Part shown: positions 8,539-17,241 of the stretch, in pieces
How positions within the stretch are numbered: position 1 is the first letter of the stretch
How the letters are laid out: each line of letters opens with the position of its first letter
Assembly: GCA_963699345.1 (NCBI GenBank)
Contig: CAVOTL010000005.1
Location: 124,001 to 188,000, forward strand
Direction: 5' to 3'
From: Bog-756 sp963699345
GTDB taxonomy: Bacteria; Actinomycetota; Acidimicrobiia; Acidimicrobiales; RAAP-2
DNA: 64,000 bases
Notes under the pieces: model-generated
Databases searched by the model: none
What the model saw: the letters and a program-made list of their open reading frames with translations, nothing else
Told to the model about the DNA's origin: nothing
Translations under genes and position numbers: made by a program

Positions 8539-9485
8539 CTACCCGCCCAGGACCGCCAACTGCCGTTCGAGGTCGTCGGGGAGTTCCGACGTCCAGGCCA
8601 GGCGCTCGCCGGTGCGGGGGTGGTCGAAGGCCAGCGCATAGGCGTGGAGGAACGGACGGGTGACCGTCGCCCCCGGCAGCGACCGGCCCTGGCTGTAGGG
8701 CTCGTCGCCCACCACCGGGTGGCCGATGGCCGACAGGTGGACCCGGATCTGGTGGGTGCGTCCGGTCTCCAGCGAGGCGCGCACCAAGGTGGTGGGGACC
8801 GGCTGGGTGAAGCGCCGCTCGACCTGGTACCGGGTGCGGGCCTCCTTCCCCTTGCGCGAGATGGCCATCCGGGTCGGCGAGCTCACCGAGCGGCCGATCG
8901 GCGCGTCCACCAGACCCGACTCGCCCTCCACCGTCCCGAGCACGAGGGCCCGGTAGGTCCGCGACACCTGGCGGGACGACAGCTGGGCCACCAGGGACCC
9001 GTAGGCGTCCGGCGTCCGGGCGACGACCATCAGGCCCGAGGTGCCCCGGTCGAGGCGGTGCACGATGCCCGGCCGGTCGGGCTCGGACCCGACGGCGGCC
9101 GGCAGCGCCGACAGCTCCGGGTACCGGGCCACCAGCCCGTGGACCAGCGTGCCCGAGCGGTGTCCGGCCCCGGGATGGACGACCAGGCCCGCCGGCTTGT
9201 CCACCACGATCACGTCGGCGTCCTCGTGGACCACGACGACGTCGACGGCGGGGTCGCCGACCGGGCCCACCGGGGCCTCCTCGTCGGGCCGGTCGACCTC
9301 GAGGGCCTGGCCCTCCTGCAGACGACGACGACCGGCTGGTGACGACCCGGCCGTCCACCCGGACCCGGCCGGCCGCCACCAGGGCGTCGACCGACGAGCG
9401 TGACACGTCGGCCAGCAGGGCCACCGCCCGGTCCACCCGCACCCCGTCCAAGCGAGGCCGGCACCGTCACCGAGAGGTGGCTCAT
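8539..9485 (-). CDS. rluD: RluD-family pseudouridine synthase (frameshifted)
   Basis: A large-subunit-rRNA pseudouridine synthase of about 315 aa. The inferred ATG at 9485 overlaps the lspA stop as ATGA, and the protein begins MSHLSVTVPASL. An S4 RNA-binding domain (GVRVDRAVALLADVSRSS) is followed by the catalytic domain with the active-site aspartate in GIVHRLDRGTSGLMVVAR and the later TGRTHQIRVHLSAIGHPVVGD. Two shifts, near 9451 (an extra T) and 9330, split it in three frames; both fit one-base insertions. The order lspA-rluD is conserved in many bacteria. Exact target uridines are by analogy with RluD. Confidence 0.88.
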
Positions 9486-9974
9486 GTCCGACGCCCGTCG
9501 AGCACGATCGAGAGGATCAGCAGGATGCAGCCGACGGTGATGCACGAGTCGGCCACGTTGAACGTGGGGAAGAAGTGGAAGTCGACGAAGTCCACCACCG
9601 CCCCGTGCTGGCCGCGGAAGAACCGGTCGGCACAGGTTGCCGAGCGCACCACCCAGGATCAGGCCGAGGATGGCGGCCCGGCCGAGGGTCGGGGCCCGCC
9701 ACACCAGGACGAGCAGGACGCCCACCAGGACGATGGCCACCGCCACCAGGATGCCGGTGGCACTCTGGAACAGGCTGAAGGCCGAGCCCGTGTTGTAGGA
9801 GAGCGAGAAGTCGAGCCGCCACACGACGTGCACCGGACCCGAGGTCAGCCGGTCGACCGCCCACCACTTGGTCAGCTGGTCGGCGACGCACGACGGCACG
9901 ACCACCCCGAGGGCGACGGCCAGACGGGCCGGCCCCGCGGGCGGGTTCCCGTGGTGGCCGTCCCCGGTCACCAC
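9482..9974 (-). CDS. lspA: Lipoprotein signal peptidase II (frameshifted)
   Basis: The membrane aspartyl protease that cleaves signal peptides of prolipoproteins after lipid modification. Membrane segments include ILVAVAIVLVGVLLVLVW and AAILGLILGGALGNL. Removing one T near 9637 restores the two catalytic aspartates, in GNLADRFFRG and FNVADSCITVG. NTGSAFSLF is also conserved. GTG 9974 (or 9971) is the likely start, about 15 bp after the TraR/DksA stop. The stop overlaps the rluD start by ATGA. Confidence 0.9.
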
Positions 9975-9988
9975 GGACGGCTCACCGG

Positions 9989-10770
9989 TCAGCGCCGGGA
10001 CAGGCCACCACTCTTGCAGGCGACGCACAGGCGGGCGAAGGGCAGTGCCTGGAGCCGGGCCTTCGGGATCGGCTGGAAGCACCGCTCGCAGCCCCCGTAG
10101 TACTTGCGGTCGATCTTGCGCAGGGCGTCGTCGATCTCCTCGACGGCGGCGGTGGCCTGGGCCGACAGGGCCAGGTTGCGCTCGCGGTCGACGGTGACGG
10201 TGCCGCCCTCGCCGGACTCCTCGTCGAACTGCACGTCGCCGGGCTCGCGCTCGAGGGCCAGCGAGTCGGCTTCGGCCCGCAGGTCCACGGCCTGACCCGC
10301 GTAGACGGCCCGCTCCTCGAGGAGCAGCACCCGCTGGGCGTCGAGGAACTTCTGATCCTTGGCGTAGGGGCCGACGGTCGGACGCTTCGGGGGCTCGGGC
10401 GCGGCCTTCTTGACCGCCTTGACCGGGGCGGGTGCCGCCTTCTTGGTGGCTCCTTGGCGGCGGCCTTGGTGGCGGTGGACTTGGTGGCCGCCGCCTTGGT
10501 CGGGGCGGCCTTGCGGCGGCAGACTTGGTGGCGATGGCCTTGGGGCCGGAGCCTTCTTGGCCGGGGCCTTGGTCGCCGTCTTGGTAGCCGCCTTGCCGGC
10601 CGCCTTCTTGGCCGGCGCCTTGGTGGCGGCGTCGACTTGGTGGCCGTGGTCTTCCGGGCCGACGACTTCGCGGTCGCGGCCTTCGTCGCCGGGGCGGACT
10701 TCGTGGCCGCCGGCGACTTCTTGGCCGGGGCGGACTTGGTGCCCGCCGGCGACTTCTTCACTGCGGTCAA
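9989..10770 (-). CDS. TraR/DksA-family zinc-finger regulator with Lys/Ala-rich tail (frameshifted)
   Basis: A DksA-like protein expected to bind RNA polymerase. The C-terminal part is coiled-coil-like (LLLEERAVYAGQAVDLRAEAD ... LSAQATAAVEEIDDALRKI) and ends in a C4 zinc finger, CERCF ... CVACK. The N-terminal ~150 residues are a repetitive Ala/Lys/Thr/Pro tail (AVKKSPAGTKSAPAKKSPAA) resembling histone H1. At least three frame changes (near 10634, 10520 and 10450) fall in that repetitive tail. A DksA-like gene beside lspA with such a tail is known from other actinobacteria. The role of the tail in nucleic-acid binding is inference. Confidence 0.82.
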
Positions 10771-10986
10771 CTCGACCTCCTTGAGGGATCAGCCCACGAC
10801 GCCGGGACCGGCGTCCGGGCGCTCGGGGTGCACCGCAGCCGACATCGACGAGCGGGTGACCCTACCGTGCCCGGTGGGCGACATCAATCCGGACGACCCG
10901 GGCTGATGTCCCCGGCACCCTAGTCGTTGGCGGCCGCCGCCCGGACGGGGCCGGGGGCCGACCGGCAGGCCGGTCGGCGGCGCAGG

Positions 10987-11694
10987 TCACCGACCGGGAC
11001 GGACGCCGTCCCTCCGGAGCGGCGGTGGCGGCCGGGACGGCCGCCTCAGAGAGGAAGGGAGCCGGAAGCCCGCAGCTGGGTGACTTCGCCCGACGGGCGC
11101 GGAGGCGTCGGAGATGTTCGTTACCGGCGAGCCCTCGTCCTTGGTCCCGTTCAGGTTCCCGTCGACCCAGCTCAGCATCTCGGCCAGGGCGGAGCGCAGA
11201 CGCTCGCGCTCGGACTCCAGCTGGCGGGCCATGGTCTCGACTTCGTGGGACAGCTGACTGCGGTTCGACTCCAACCGGGCGATCTCCTCCCGCAGCCGCT
11301 GCTCGGACTCGACCTGGAGCTTCCGGGCGGCCGCCTCCGCCTCGGAGATCACGCGGGCGGCCTGGGCCTCGGCGTCGGCCTTGGTCTCGTCGACGAACTT
11401 CTGGGCCAACAGCAGCGTGCGCTGCAGCGTGTCGTCGGCCACCACCGGCTGGGCGGGTGCCGGCGCCGGGGCCGGTGCCTCGGGCTTGGCCGCCAGTTCG
11501 GTCTCGAGCTGGGCGATGGTCTCCGCGGCCTTGCGCAGGCGCTCGTTGCTCTGGCGCAGCTGCTCCTGCAGCCCTTCGGCCTCGACGGCGGCCTTTTCGA
11601 GGTATTCATCGACGTCGTCGCGGTGGTAGCCCTTCAGGGTCTCGCGGAACTCCACGGTGCGGAGGGAGTCGAGTGCAGATTGGGAAGCGTCCAT
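10987..11694 (-). CDS. divIVA: DivIVA-domain protein (Wag31-like)
   Basis: A 235-aa coiled-coil polar growth and division organiser. The N-terminal DivIVA lipid-binding domain is clear (LRTVEFRETLKGYHRDDVDEYLEK). It is followed by two coiled-coil stretches (AVEAEGLQEQLRQSNERLRK; AEAAARKLQVESEQRLREEI) separated by an Ala/Pro linker near residues 71-84. The frame is intact; the last ~35 residues are basic and proline-rich and may include a tail misread. It sits downstream of sepF and yggT, the usual actinobacterial place. Confidence 0.92.
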   Translation of the reverse strand: MDASQSALDSLRTVEFRETLKGYHRDDVDEYLEKAAVEAEGLQEQLRQSNERLRKAAETIAQLETELAAKPEAPAPAPAPAQPVVADDTLQRTLLLAQKFVDETKADAEAQAARVISEAEAAARKLQVESEQRLREEIARLESNRSQLSHEVETMARQLESERERLRSALAEMLSWVDGNLNGTKDEGSPVTNISDASAPVGRSHPAAGFRLPSSLRRPSRPPPPLRRDGVRPGR

Positions 11695-11798
11695 GGCGCA
11701 ATGCTAGCGGCGCCCCGGGCGATGTCCAGGGATTCCTCGGTGGCCCCGAACCGCCCCGCCCGACAGGTGCCACCGGCCCGGTCGCCGACCGGCCGACC

Positions 11799-12068
11799 TC
11801 AGTGGAAGACGGTGTTGACCAGGACCGAGATGACGAGGAAGACCACCAGGACGGACAGGTCGAGGCCCACCCCCCCCACCCGCACGGGCGGGATGATCCT
11901 GCGCACGGGGCGCAGCACCGGCTCACAGATCCGCGCCAGCGCGGCCTGGATCTTGATGACCGGCGAGTCGTAGCCCATCCTCCCCGAATACGTCAGCCAG
12001 CTGAGGATCGAGTAGGCGAGCAGGACCAGCAGGAAGAGGTAGAGGAGGTCGCCGATCAGTCCGAGCAT
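11799..12068 (-). CDS. yggT: YggT family membrane protein
   Basis: An intact 89-aa integral membrane protein with two hydrophobic segments (LIGDLLYLFLLVLLAYSILS; LDLSVLVVFLVISVLVNTV) flanking the conserved LARICEPVLRPVRRIIPP loop typical of YggT/YlmG. It belongs to the ylm group next to ftsZ and is linked to division or membrane organisation, though its biochemistry is unknown. It lies 44 bp after sepF and about 100 bp before divIVA. Confidence 0.9.
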   Translation of the reverse strand: MLGLIGDLLYLFLLVLLAYSILSWLTYSGRMGYDSPVIKIQAALARICEPVLRPVRRIIPPVRVGGVGLDLSVLVVFLVISVLVNTVFH

Positions 12069-12112
12069 GGCCGATCAGCCTAGGAGGTGGCGCAAGAGGA
12101 GGGTCGGCGCGC

Positions 12113-12661
12113 TCAGGGGCTGACGAGGCCGTGGTCGGCCAGTCGCTGGCGCTCCTCGTCGGAGACCTTCACGTTCGACGGGGTGAGGAGGAAGACCTCG
12201 TCGGCCACCCGCTCCATGCCACCGGACAGGGCGTAGGTGGCGCCGCTGCAGAAATCGATCATGCGACGCTGCAGGTCGCGGTCGGCCGTCTGCATGTTGA
12301 CGATGACCGGCTGGTTGCTCATCAGTCGGTTGGCGATCTCCACCGCATCGGCGAAGCGGACCGGGGAGACGATGTGGACCCGCGCGTTGGCCCCGCCGGA
12401 CTCGGGCGTCGAGATCTTCACCGAGGGCGAGGTGGCCGGACGGGAGGGGGCGGGCTGGGGAGCGGCGGCCACCGGAGCGGGCTGGCCGGACACCGGGGTC
12501 ACCCGGATGCGACCGGTAGGGGCCGGAGGGGCGACTTCTTCCTCGGCCGGCCGCGTGGCGCCACCGACCGGCGACGGCCGGCTGTCGTAGTCGTCGTAGT
12601 CGTCGTAGTCGTCGACGAGCCCGAGATACGCCATGGACTTTTTCAAGAACGAAGTAGCCAT
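12113..12661 (-). CDS. sepF: Cell division protein SepF
   Basis: An intact 182-aa FtsZ membrane anchor. The N-terminal amphipathic helix (MATSFLKKSMAYLGLV) would bind the membrane. An acidic DDYDDYDDYD run and a Pro/Ala linker (about residues 38-88) lead to the SepF core (ARVHIVSPVRFADAVEIANR ... QPVIVNMQTADRDLQRRMID ... ATYALSGGMERVADEVFLL). A GGAGGGAGG ribosome-binding site precedes ATG. With no ftsA in the window, SepF is the expected FtsZ tether, as in other actinobacteria. Confidence 0.95.
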   Translation of the reverse strand: MATSFLKKSMAYLGLVDDYDDYDDYDSRPSPVGGATRPAEEEVAPPAPTGRIRVTPVSGQPAPVAAAPQPAPSRPATSPSVKISTPESGGANARVHIVSPVRFADAVEIANRLMSNQPVIVNMQTADRDLQRRMIDFCSGATYALSGGMERVADEVFLLTPSNVKVSDEERQRLADHGLVSP

Positions 12662-12759
12662 TTGTTCCTCCCTCCGACAGCGTAGTGCCTGGCCCCGACC
12701 GGGGGTTGCACGCCACCTGGCCCTTCCGACCCGTTCGGCGGTGTCCGTGGTCGTCCGCG

Positions 12760-13437
12760 TCAGGGACGGGGTGGTCGCTCCCCGAACAGGGCGCGCCCGA
12801 CCCGGACCATCGTCGACCCCTCGGACAGGGCCACCTCGAGGTCGTCGGTCATGCCCATGGACCGGATCGCCAGCCCGAGCTCGTCGGCCAGGCGCCGCAC
12901 GGTGGCGAAGCCCTCCCGGGCGCCCTCCGGCGGGCCGGGGCGCCCCACGGCCATGAGCCCGGCCACGTCGAGGTCCTCACCCCGCAGAGCCGCCACCAGG
13001 TCGGGTACGCCCGTCGGCGGCACCCCGCCCCGGCCGGGCAGGCCGGCCACGTCCACCTGCACCAGGACCCGGGCCCCGGGCCGGCGCTTGGCGATGGCCC
13101 GCCCCTCCTCGACCCGGGCCACCCCCTGCCAGCAGGAGACCAGCGGGGCCAGGCGAGGCACCTTGTTGCGCTGGACCGCCCCGAGGTAGTGCCACTCGGG
13201 GGCGGGTCCCGGATCGTCGGCCGTCTCGTGGGCCTTGGCCACCAGTTCGTCGGCGTAGTTCTCCCCCACCACCGTGAGCCCGGCGGCCACCGCGGTCCGC
13301 ACCGCGTCGGCGCCGAAACCCTTGGTCACGGCCATCACGGTGACCGACGGGGGATCGGGTGACGCCGCCTCCACGCGGGCCCGGATGCCGGCCAGCCGCT
13401 CGGCGAACCCCGGGAAGGGGTCGGGGCTCCCGGTCAC
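12760..13437 (-). CDS. yggS: YggS family pyridoxal-phosphate homeostasis protein
   Basis: A 225-aa PLP-binding TIM-barrel protein (PROSC/YggS) that buffers pyridoxal phosphate. The PLP lysine is in VMAVTKGFGADAV, followed by VVGENYADELVAK and WHYLGAVQRNKV. The phosphate-binding end is SMGMTDDLEVALSEGSTMVR. GTG 13437 overlaps the pgeF stop as GTGA, fixing the start. The frame is intact. It corresponds to ylmE in the classical ftsZ-downstream cluster. Confidence 0.92.
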   Translation of the reverse strand: MTGSPDPFPGFAERLAGIRARVEAASPDPPSVTVMAVTKGFGADAVRTAVAAGLTVVGENYADELVAKAHETADDPGPAPEWHYLGAVQRNKVPRLAPLVSCWQGVARVEEGRAIAKRRPGARVLVQVDVAGLPGRGGVPPTGVPDLVAALRGEDLDVAGLMAVGRPGPPEGAREGFATVRRLADELGLAIRSMGMTDDLEVALSEGSTMVRVGRALFGERPPRP

Positions 13438-14197
13438 GGGGTCCCCCACGGGTGCGTCGACCACACGACCAGAGCCTGGCGGCCACTGTCGGCCCGGGCC
13501 CGATGGGAGAACTGTCCGCCGGCGCAGGCCGTGCACGAGTCGACGACGTCGATCAGGTCGGCCCCGGCCGCCCCGTCGCCGCCCGGACCCCGGCCACCAG
13601 GTCGAGCGCCGGCGCGCCCTCCCGGGTGGTGGCCCGCACCGTGGGGCCGAAGGCCTCGGCGACGGTGTCGAGGTCCGCACTCCCGAACTCGTAGCAGTCG
13701 GCGTGGATGCAGGGTCCGAGCACCCCCCACACGTCGGTCGCCCCCAGGCCCCGCATCCGCCGCACGGTGCGGTCCACCACGCCGTCCACCAGACCCCGCC
13801 AGCCGGCGTGGACGGCGGCGAACACCCCTTCGGGGCTGGCCAGTGCCAGGGGGGCGCAGTCGGCCGTCAGTACGCACAGGGAGGTGGCGGGCGTGACCGC
13901 CACCAGGGCGTCGGCCTCTCCCACGTGGTGGCAGGCGGGTGACGCGGGCCGGTCCCCCGGCGCCGACGGCTCCCGCCACACGGCGACGACCCGGTTCCCA
14001 TGGACCTGGGTGGCCCACGCCACCTGGTCGAAGGTGGCGCCGCTCGGGGCGGCGACCTCCACGGCGAAGTCCACCAGCGGCCCGCCGTCGGTGGGACCGG
14101 GTCCGACCGGGCGGAGGTCCCCCCGGGAGGCGTCCGACCAGGCGGCGTGCACGGAACCGCCGAGGTCGACCGGGCCGGCGACCCCGGGCCGGGCCAC
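13434..14197 (-). CDS. pgeF: Multicopper polyphenol oxidase/laccase-domain protein (frameshifted)
   Basis: A YfiH/YlmD-type protein of about 250 aa. Relatives are purine nucleoside enzymes and PgeF edits peptidoglycan precursors in E. coli. Conserved blocks are LCVLTADCAPLALAS, VFAAVHAGWRGLVDGVV and LGPCIHADCYEFG, which carry the zinc and catalytic Cys/His residues. One frame change near 13570 separates the last ~45 residues (DVVDSCTACAGGQFSHRA). GTG 14197 starts eight bases after the ftsZ stop, and the stop overlaps yggS by GTGA. Confidence 0.88.
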
Positions 14198-14205
14198 GGA
14201 GGGCG

Positions 14206-15333
14206 TCAGCGCAGGAACGAGGGCACGTCGAAGTCGTCGTCGCCCAGGTCGAGGTCGTCGTCGGCCGGCGTGGCGAAGATGTCCTCGTGGGTCGACTCGG
14301 CGCCGAGCACCCGGCTGCGGGCCTCGTCGCGGCCGGTCGACTCCGCCGACGCGGTCGTGCTGCGGGCCGGGGTCTGGGCCTCCCAGCGCTCGAACCCGGC
14401 GGCGATGACCGTCACCCGCACCTCTTCGCCCATCGACTCGTCGATGACGCTGCCGAAGATGATGTTGGCGTCGGGGTGGGCTACCCCGTGGATGATCTCC
14501 GCGGCCTCGTTGACCTCGAAGAGGCCCAGGTCGGGCCCGCCGGCGATGTTCAACAGGATGCCGCGGGCGCCCTCGATCGAGGCCTCGAGCAGGGGGCTCG
14601 TGATGGCCGCCCGGGCGGCGTTGACGGCCCGCCCCTCACCGGTGGCCGACCCGATGCCCATGATGGCCGTGCCGGCGTTCGACATGATCATCTTGACGTC
14701 GGCGAAGTCGGTGTTGATCAGGCCGGGGATGGTGATCAGGCTGGTGATCCCCTGTACGCCCTGCATGAGTACCTCGTCGGCCATCTTGAAGGCGTTGACC
14801 ATGGAGGTCTTCTCGTTGGACACGGTCAGCAGCCGGTCGTTCGGGATGATGATGAGGGTGTCGACCTTCTCCTTGAGGTTCTGGATGCCCTGCTCGGCCT
14901 GGACCGAGCGGCGTCGCCCCTCGAAGGTGAACGGTCGGGTGACCACACCGATGGTCAGCGCCCCCAGCCCCTTGGCGATCTCGGCGACCACCGGGGCCGC
15001 CCCGGTGCCCGTGCCTCCGCCCTTGCCGGCGGTGATGAACACCATGTCGGCGCCCTTCAGGGCCTCCTCGATCTCGGAGCGGTGCTCCTCGGCGGCCAGG
15101 CGACCGACCTCGGGATCACTGCCGGCACCGAGCCCTCGGGTCAGTTGGCGGCCGATGTCGAGCTTGAGGTCGGCGTCGCTCATCAGCAGGGCCTGGGCGT
15201 CGGTGTTCGTGGCGATGAACTCCACTCCGCGCAGGCCCGACTCGATCATCCGGTTGACGGCGTTGACGCCGCCTCCGCCGACGCCTACGACCTTGATGAC
15301 GGCGAAGTAATTGCTCTGTGCCGGAACGGTCAT
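14206..15333 (-). CDS. ftsZ: Cell division GTPase FtsZ
   Basis: The tubulin-like Z-ring GTPase, intact at 375 aa. ATG 15333 is chosen because GAGGAACTTC precedes it and the protein then begins MTVPAQSNYFAVIKVVGVGG. The GTP-binding tubulin signature is GGGTGTGAAPVVAEIAK (about residues 102-118), the T7 loop region is NTDFADVKMIMSN, and the C-terminal tail ends DDDFDVPSFLR, a typical actinobacterial SepF-binding end. A good promoter lies about 60 bp upstream in the 157-bp gap after ftsQ, so ftsZ can be transcribed separately. Confidence 0.97.
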   Translation of the reverse strand: MTVPAQSNYFAVIKVVGVGGGGVNAVNRMIESGLRGVEFIATNTDAQALLMSDADLKLDIGRQLTRGLGAGSDPEVGRLAAEEHRSEIEEALKGADMVFITAGKGGGTGTGAAPVVAEIAKGLGALTIGVVTRPFTFEGRRRSVQAEQGIQNLKEKVDTLIIIPNDRLLTVSNEKTSMVNAFKMADEVLMQGVQGITSLITIPGLINTDFADVKMIMSNAGTAIMGIGSATGEGRAVNAARAAITSPLLEASIEGARGILLNIAGGPDLGLFEVNEAAEIIHGVAHPDANIIFGSVIDESMGEEVRVTVIAAGFERWEAQTPARSTTASAESTGRDEARSRVLGAESTHEDIFATPADDDLDLGDDDFDVPSFLR

Positions 15334-15356
15334 GAAGTTCCTCACCCTCGACCAAA

Positions 15357-15375
15357 GGTTGAAACCGTTCCAACC
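15357..15375. promoter_or_regulatory. Inverted repeat in the ftsZ leader
   Basis: GGTTGAAA-CCG-TTCCAACC, an 8-bp inverted repeat with one mismatch, lies between the predicted ftsZ transcription start and its ribosome-binding site. It could be an operator or a small leader hairpin. Confidence 0.3.
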
Positions 15376-15390
15376 TGCGAGTTCGCGCCA

Positions 15391-15419
15391 ACGATACGGT
15401 TCACCCAGCCTGTTTGCAA
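15391..15419 (-). promoter_or_regulatory. Candidate ftsZ promoter
   Basis: On the minus strand TTGCAA (15419-15414) and TATCGT (15396-15391) are separated by 17 bp, close to sigma-70 consensus, about 50 bp before ATG. It sits in an otherwise gene-free 157-bp gap between ftsQ and ftsZ. Confidence 0.6.
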
Positions 15420-15490
15420 GCACCGGGGGCCGGCGCGACACGCGCCGTCACGCTCGGCGCGCACGGGGCGGTGCGTTGTCCACGGGTGTG

Positions 15491-16282
15491 TCAAGGTCCG
15501 ACGGTGGGCGATTCGGGCACCCGCACGTCGATCGTGTGGGCCCCCCGCAGCGAGGCGTGGGCGATGATGGCGGCCACGTCCTCGTATTTGGCCCGGAGGT
15601 CGCTGACCGTGCCGAGCAGGACGGTGAGGCCGGAGTTGAGGGCGAGTGACACCGTCCCGTCGGCCGCCACCGTGACCGACACCACCTGCCCGGCGAAGGC
15701 GGGGGGCAGCGTCCGGGCCACGGCCAGACCGGGTTCGGCGGCCGGGGCCACCGTCCCCCCCACGGGCGCCGGGGGGACCGGGGCCCCCGTCGACGTCTGG
15801 ACCACCAGCACCGGCAGCGCCGGTCGGCCCGGGGTGACCGCCAGGGTGCGCCCGTCGCCGTCCAGCGTGGACCAGGACGGAGCCGGGCCGGCCATCGTCA
15901 CCACCGGGACCCGCTCGGTCACGTGGACGGTCACCCCGTCCGGCCAGTGGCGGGTGACCTGGGCCGACGCGATGAACGGGAGCGACTCCACCCGGTCCGC
16001 CGCCGGCCCGGGATCGACGCTGACCAGGGGCGGGTGTCCGTCCAGGCCGGCGGCCCGCAGGATGGCCGCCGACGGGGTGTTCGGGTGGTCCCCGGTCACG
16101 GTGACCACCTTGGTCTCGAACAGCGGGGTGTGCAGCAGCCCGACGGCCAGCGCCACCAGCACCACCAGCCCGCCGGCCACCACCACCCAACGCAGCCGGC
16201 GGCGGGTGCGGCTGCGCTCGATCGACTCCCGACGCTGACGGATCCTCGGGTCGATGGTCTCGTCGTCACCGCCCCGGCTCAC
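15491..16282 (-). CDS. ftsQ: Cell division protein FtsQ
   Basis: An intact 263-aa bitopic divisome protein. A basic cytoplasmic head (DPRIRQRRESIERSRTRRR) precedes one membrane helix (WVVVAGGLVVLVALAVGLLH, about residues 32-51). The extracytoplasmic POTRA domain follows (KVVTVTGDHPNTPSAAILRA ... PFIASAQVTRHWPDGVTVHV), then the beta domain. GTG 16282 overlaps the murB stop as GTGA. Its place between murB and ftsZ is canonical. Confidence 0.93.
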   Translation of the reverse strand: MSRGGDDETIDPRIRQRRESIERSRTRRRLRWVVVAGGLVVLVALAVGLLHTPLFETKVVTVTGDHPNTPSAAILRAAGLDGHPPLVSVDPGPAADRVESLPFIASAQVTRHWPDGVTVHVTERVPVVTMAGPAPSWSTLDGDGRTLAVTPGRPALPVLVVQTSTGAPVPPAPVGGTVAPAAEPGLAVARTLPPAFAGQVVSVTVAADGTVSLALNSGLTVLLGTVSDLRAKYEDVAAIIAHASLRGAHTIDVRVPESPTVGP

Positions 16283-17241
16283 GGCGGACCGCCGGGGCCG
16301 TCCCGGTCGTCGAAGCCCACCAGGCGGACCTCGGTGGTGAGCTCCACCCCCGTCTCGGCGGCGACGACCGCCTGCACGCGCTCCATGACACGCCGCACGT
16401 CGTCGGCGGACCCGCCGCGGTCGGCCTGGATGAAGTTGGCGTGCTTGGGCGAGACCTCGGCCGAGCCGATGCGCAGGCCCTTCAGGCCGCAGGCGTCGAT
16501 CAGGCGTCCGGCCGAGTCGTCGGCCGGGTTGGTGAACACCGAGCCGGCGTTGGCCCCTCCGGGCTGGTTGGCCCGACGCCAGCGCACGATCTCGTCGATC
16601 GCCGCCTTGCCGGCGGCCGGGTCCCCCGGAGCGAGACGGTGGGTGGCGGCCACCACCACGTCGGTGGCCGCCAGGGATGTGTGGCGGTAGGTGGCGTGGA
16701 GGTCCGTCGTGGGATGGTCGAGGGCGGTGGCCGCCGCCAGATCGACGACGCGGTAGGAGACCAGCGTGGCGATGGTGTCCGACCCGTGGCCGCCGGCGTT
16801 CATGCGCACCGCCCCCCCGACCGTGCCCGGTACGCCCACCGCCCATTCGAGGCCGGTCAGCCCCGCCGCCGCCGTCCGTCGGGCCAGCGTCGGCAGCGCC
16901 ACGCCGGCCCCGGCCAGCACGTCGGTGGCGTCGATCTCCAGGAAGTCGAAGCCGGGCCCGAGTGTCACCACCAACCCCGGGAACCCGGCGTCGGCCACCA
17001 GCAGGTTGGAGCCGTTGCCCACCACGAGCACGGGCACGTCGAGTCCGGCGAGGGATCGGGCCACCTCCACCAGGGCCGCCTCGTCGACCGGTTCGGTGCC
17101 GAGGGCGGCGGTGCCCCCGACCCGGTAGGTGGTGCGGCTGCCCAGCGGCGCGTCCGGGGTGGCCGACGGACCGAGTCGTCGGGCCAGGGTGTCGAGGTCG
17201 GCGTCGCGGCTCACGAGGCGGTCCCGCCGGGCCGGGGTCAC
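16279..17241 (-). CDS. murB: UDP-N-acetylmuramate dehydrogenase MurB
   Basis: An intact 320-aa FAD enzyme that reduces UDP-GlcNAc-enolpyruvate to UDP-MurNAc. Visible motifs are the FAD-binding VLVVGNGSNLLVADAGF, GLEWAVGVPGTVGGAVRMNAG, RWRRANQPGGANAGSVFTNP and SPKHANFIQ. These give a type I MurB. GTG 17241 overlaps the inferred murC stop as GTGA, and its own stop overlaps ftsQ the same way. In many actinobacteria murB is elsewhere; here it is inside the cluster between murC and ftsQ. Confidence 0.95.
   Translation of the reverse strand: MTPARRDRLVSRDADLDTLARRLGPSATPDAPLGSRTTYRVGGTAALGTEPVDEAALVEVARSLAGLDVPVLVVGNGSNLLVADAGFPGLVVTLGPGFDFLEIDATDVLAGAGVALPTLARRTAAAGLTGLEWAVGVPGTVGGAVRMNAGGHGSDTIATLVSYRVVDLAAATALDHPTTDLHATYRHTSLAATDVVVAATHRLAPGDPAAGKAAIDEIVRWRRANQPGGANAGSVFTNPADDSAGRLIDACGLKGLRIGSAEVSPKHANFIQADRGGSADDVRRVMERVQAVVAAETGVELTTEVRLVGFDDRDGPGGPP

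Noticed and set aside
11270..11290. A GGTTCGACTCC string like a tRNA T-loop.
   Set aside because: It lies inside the intact divIVA frame and no acceptor or anticodon stems can be formed around it. I found no tRNA or rRNA gene in the window.
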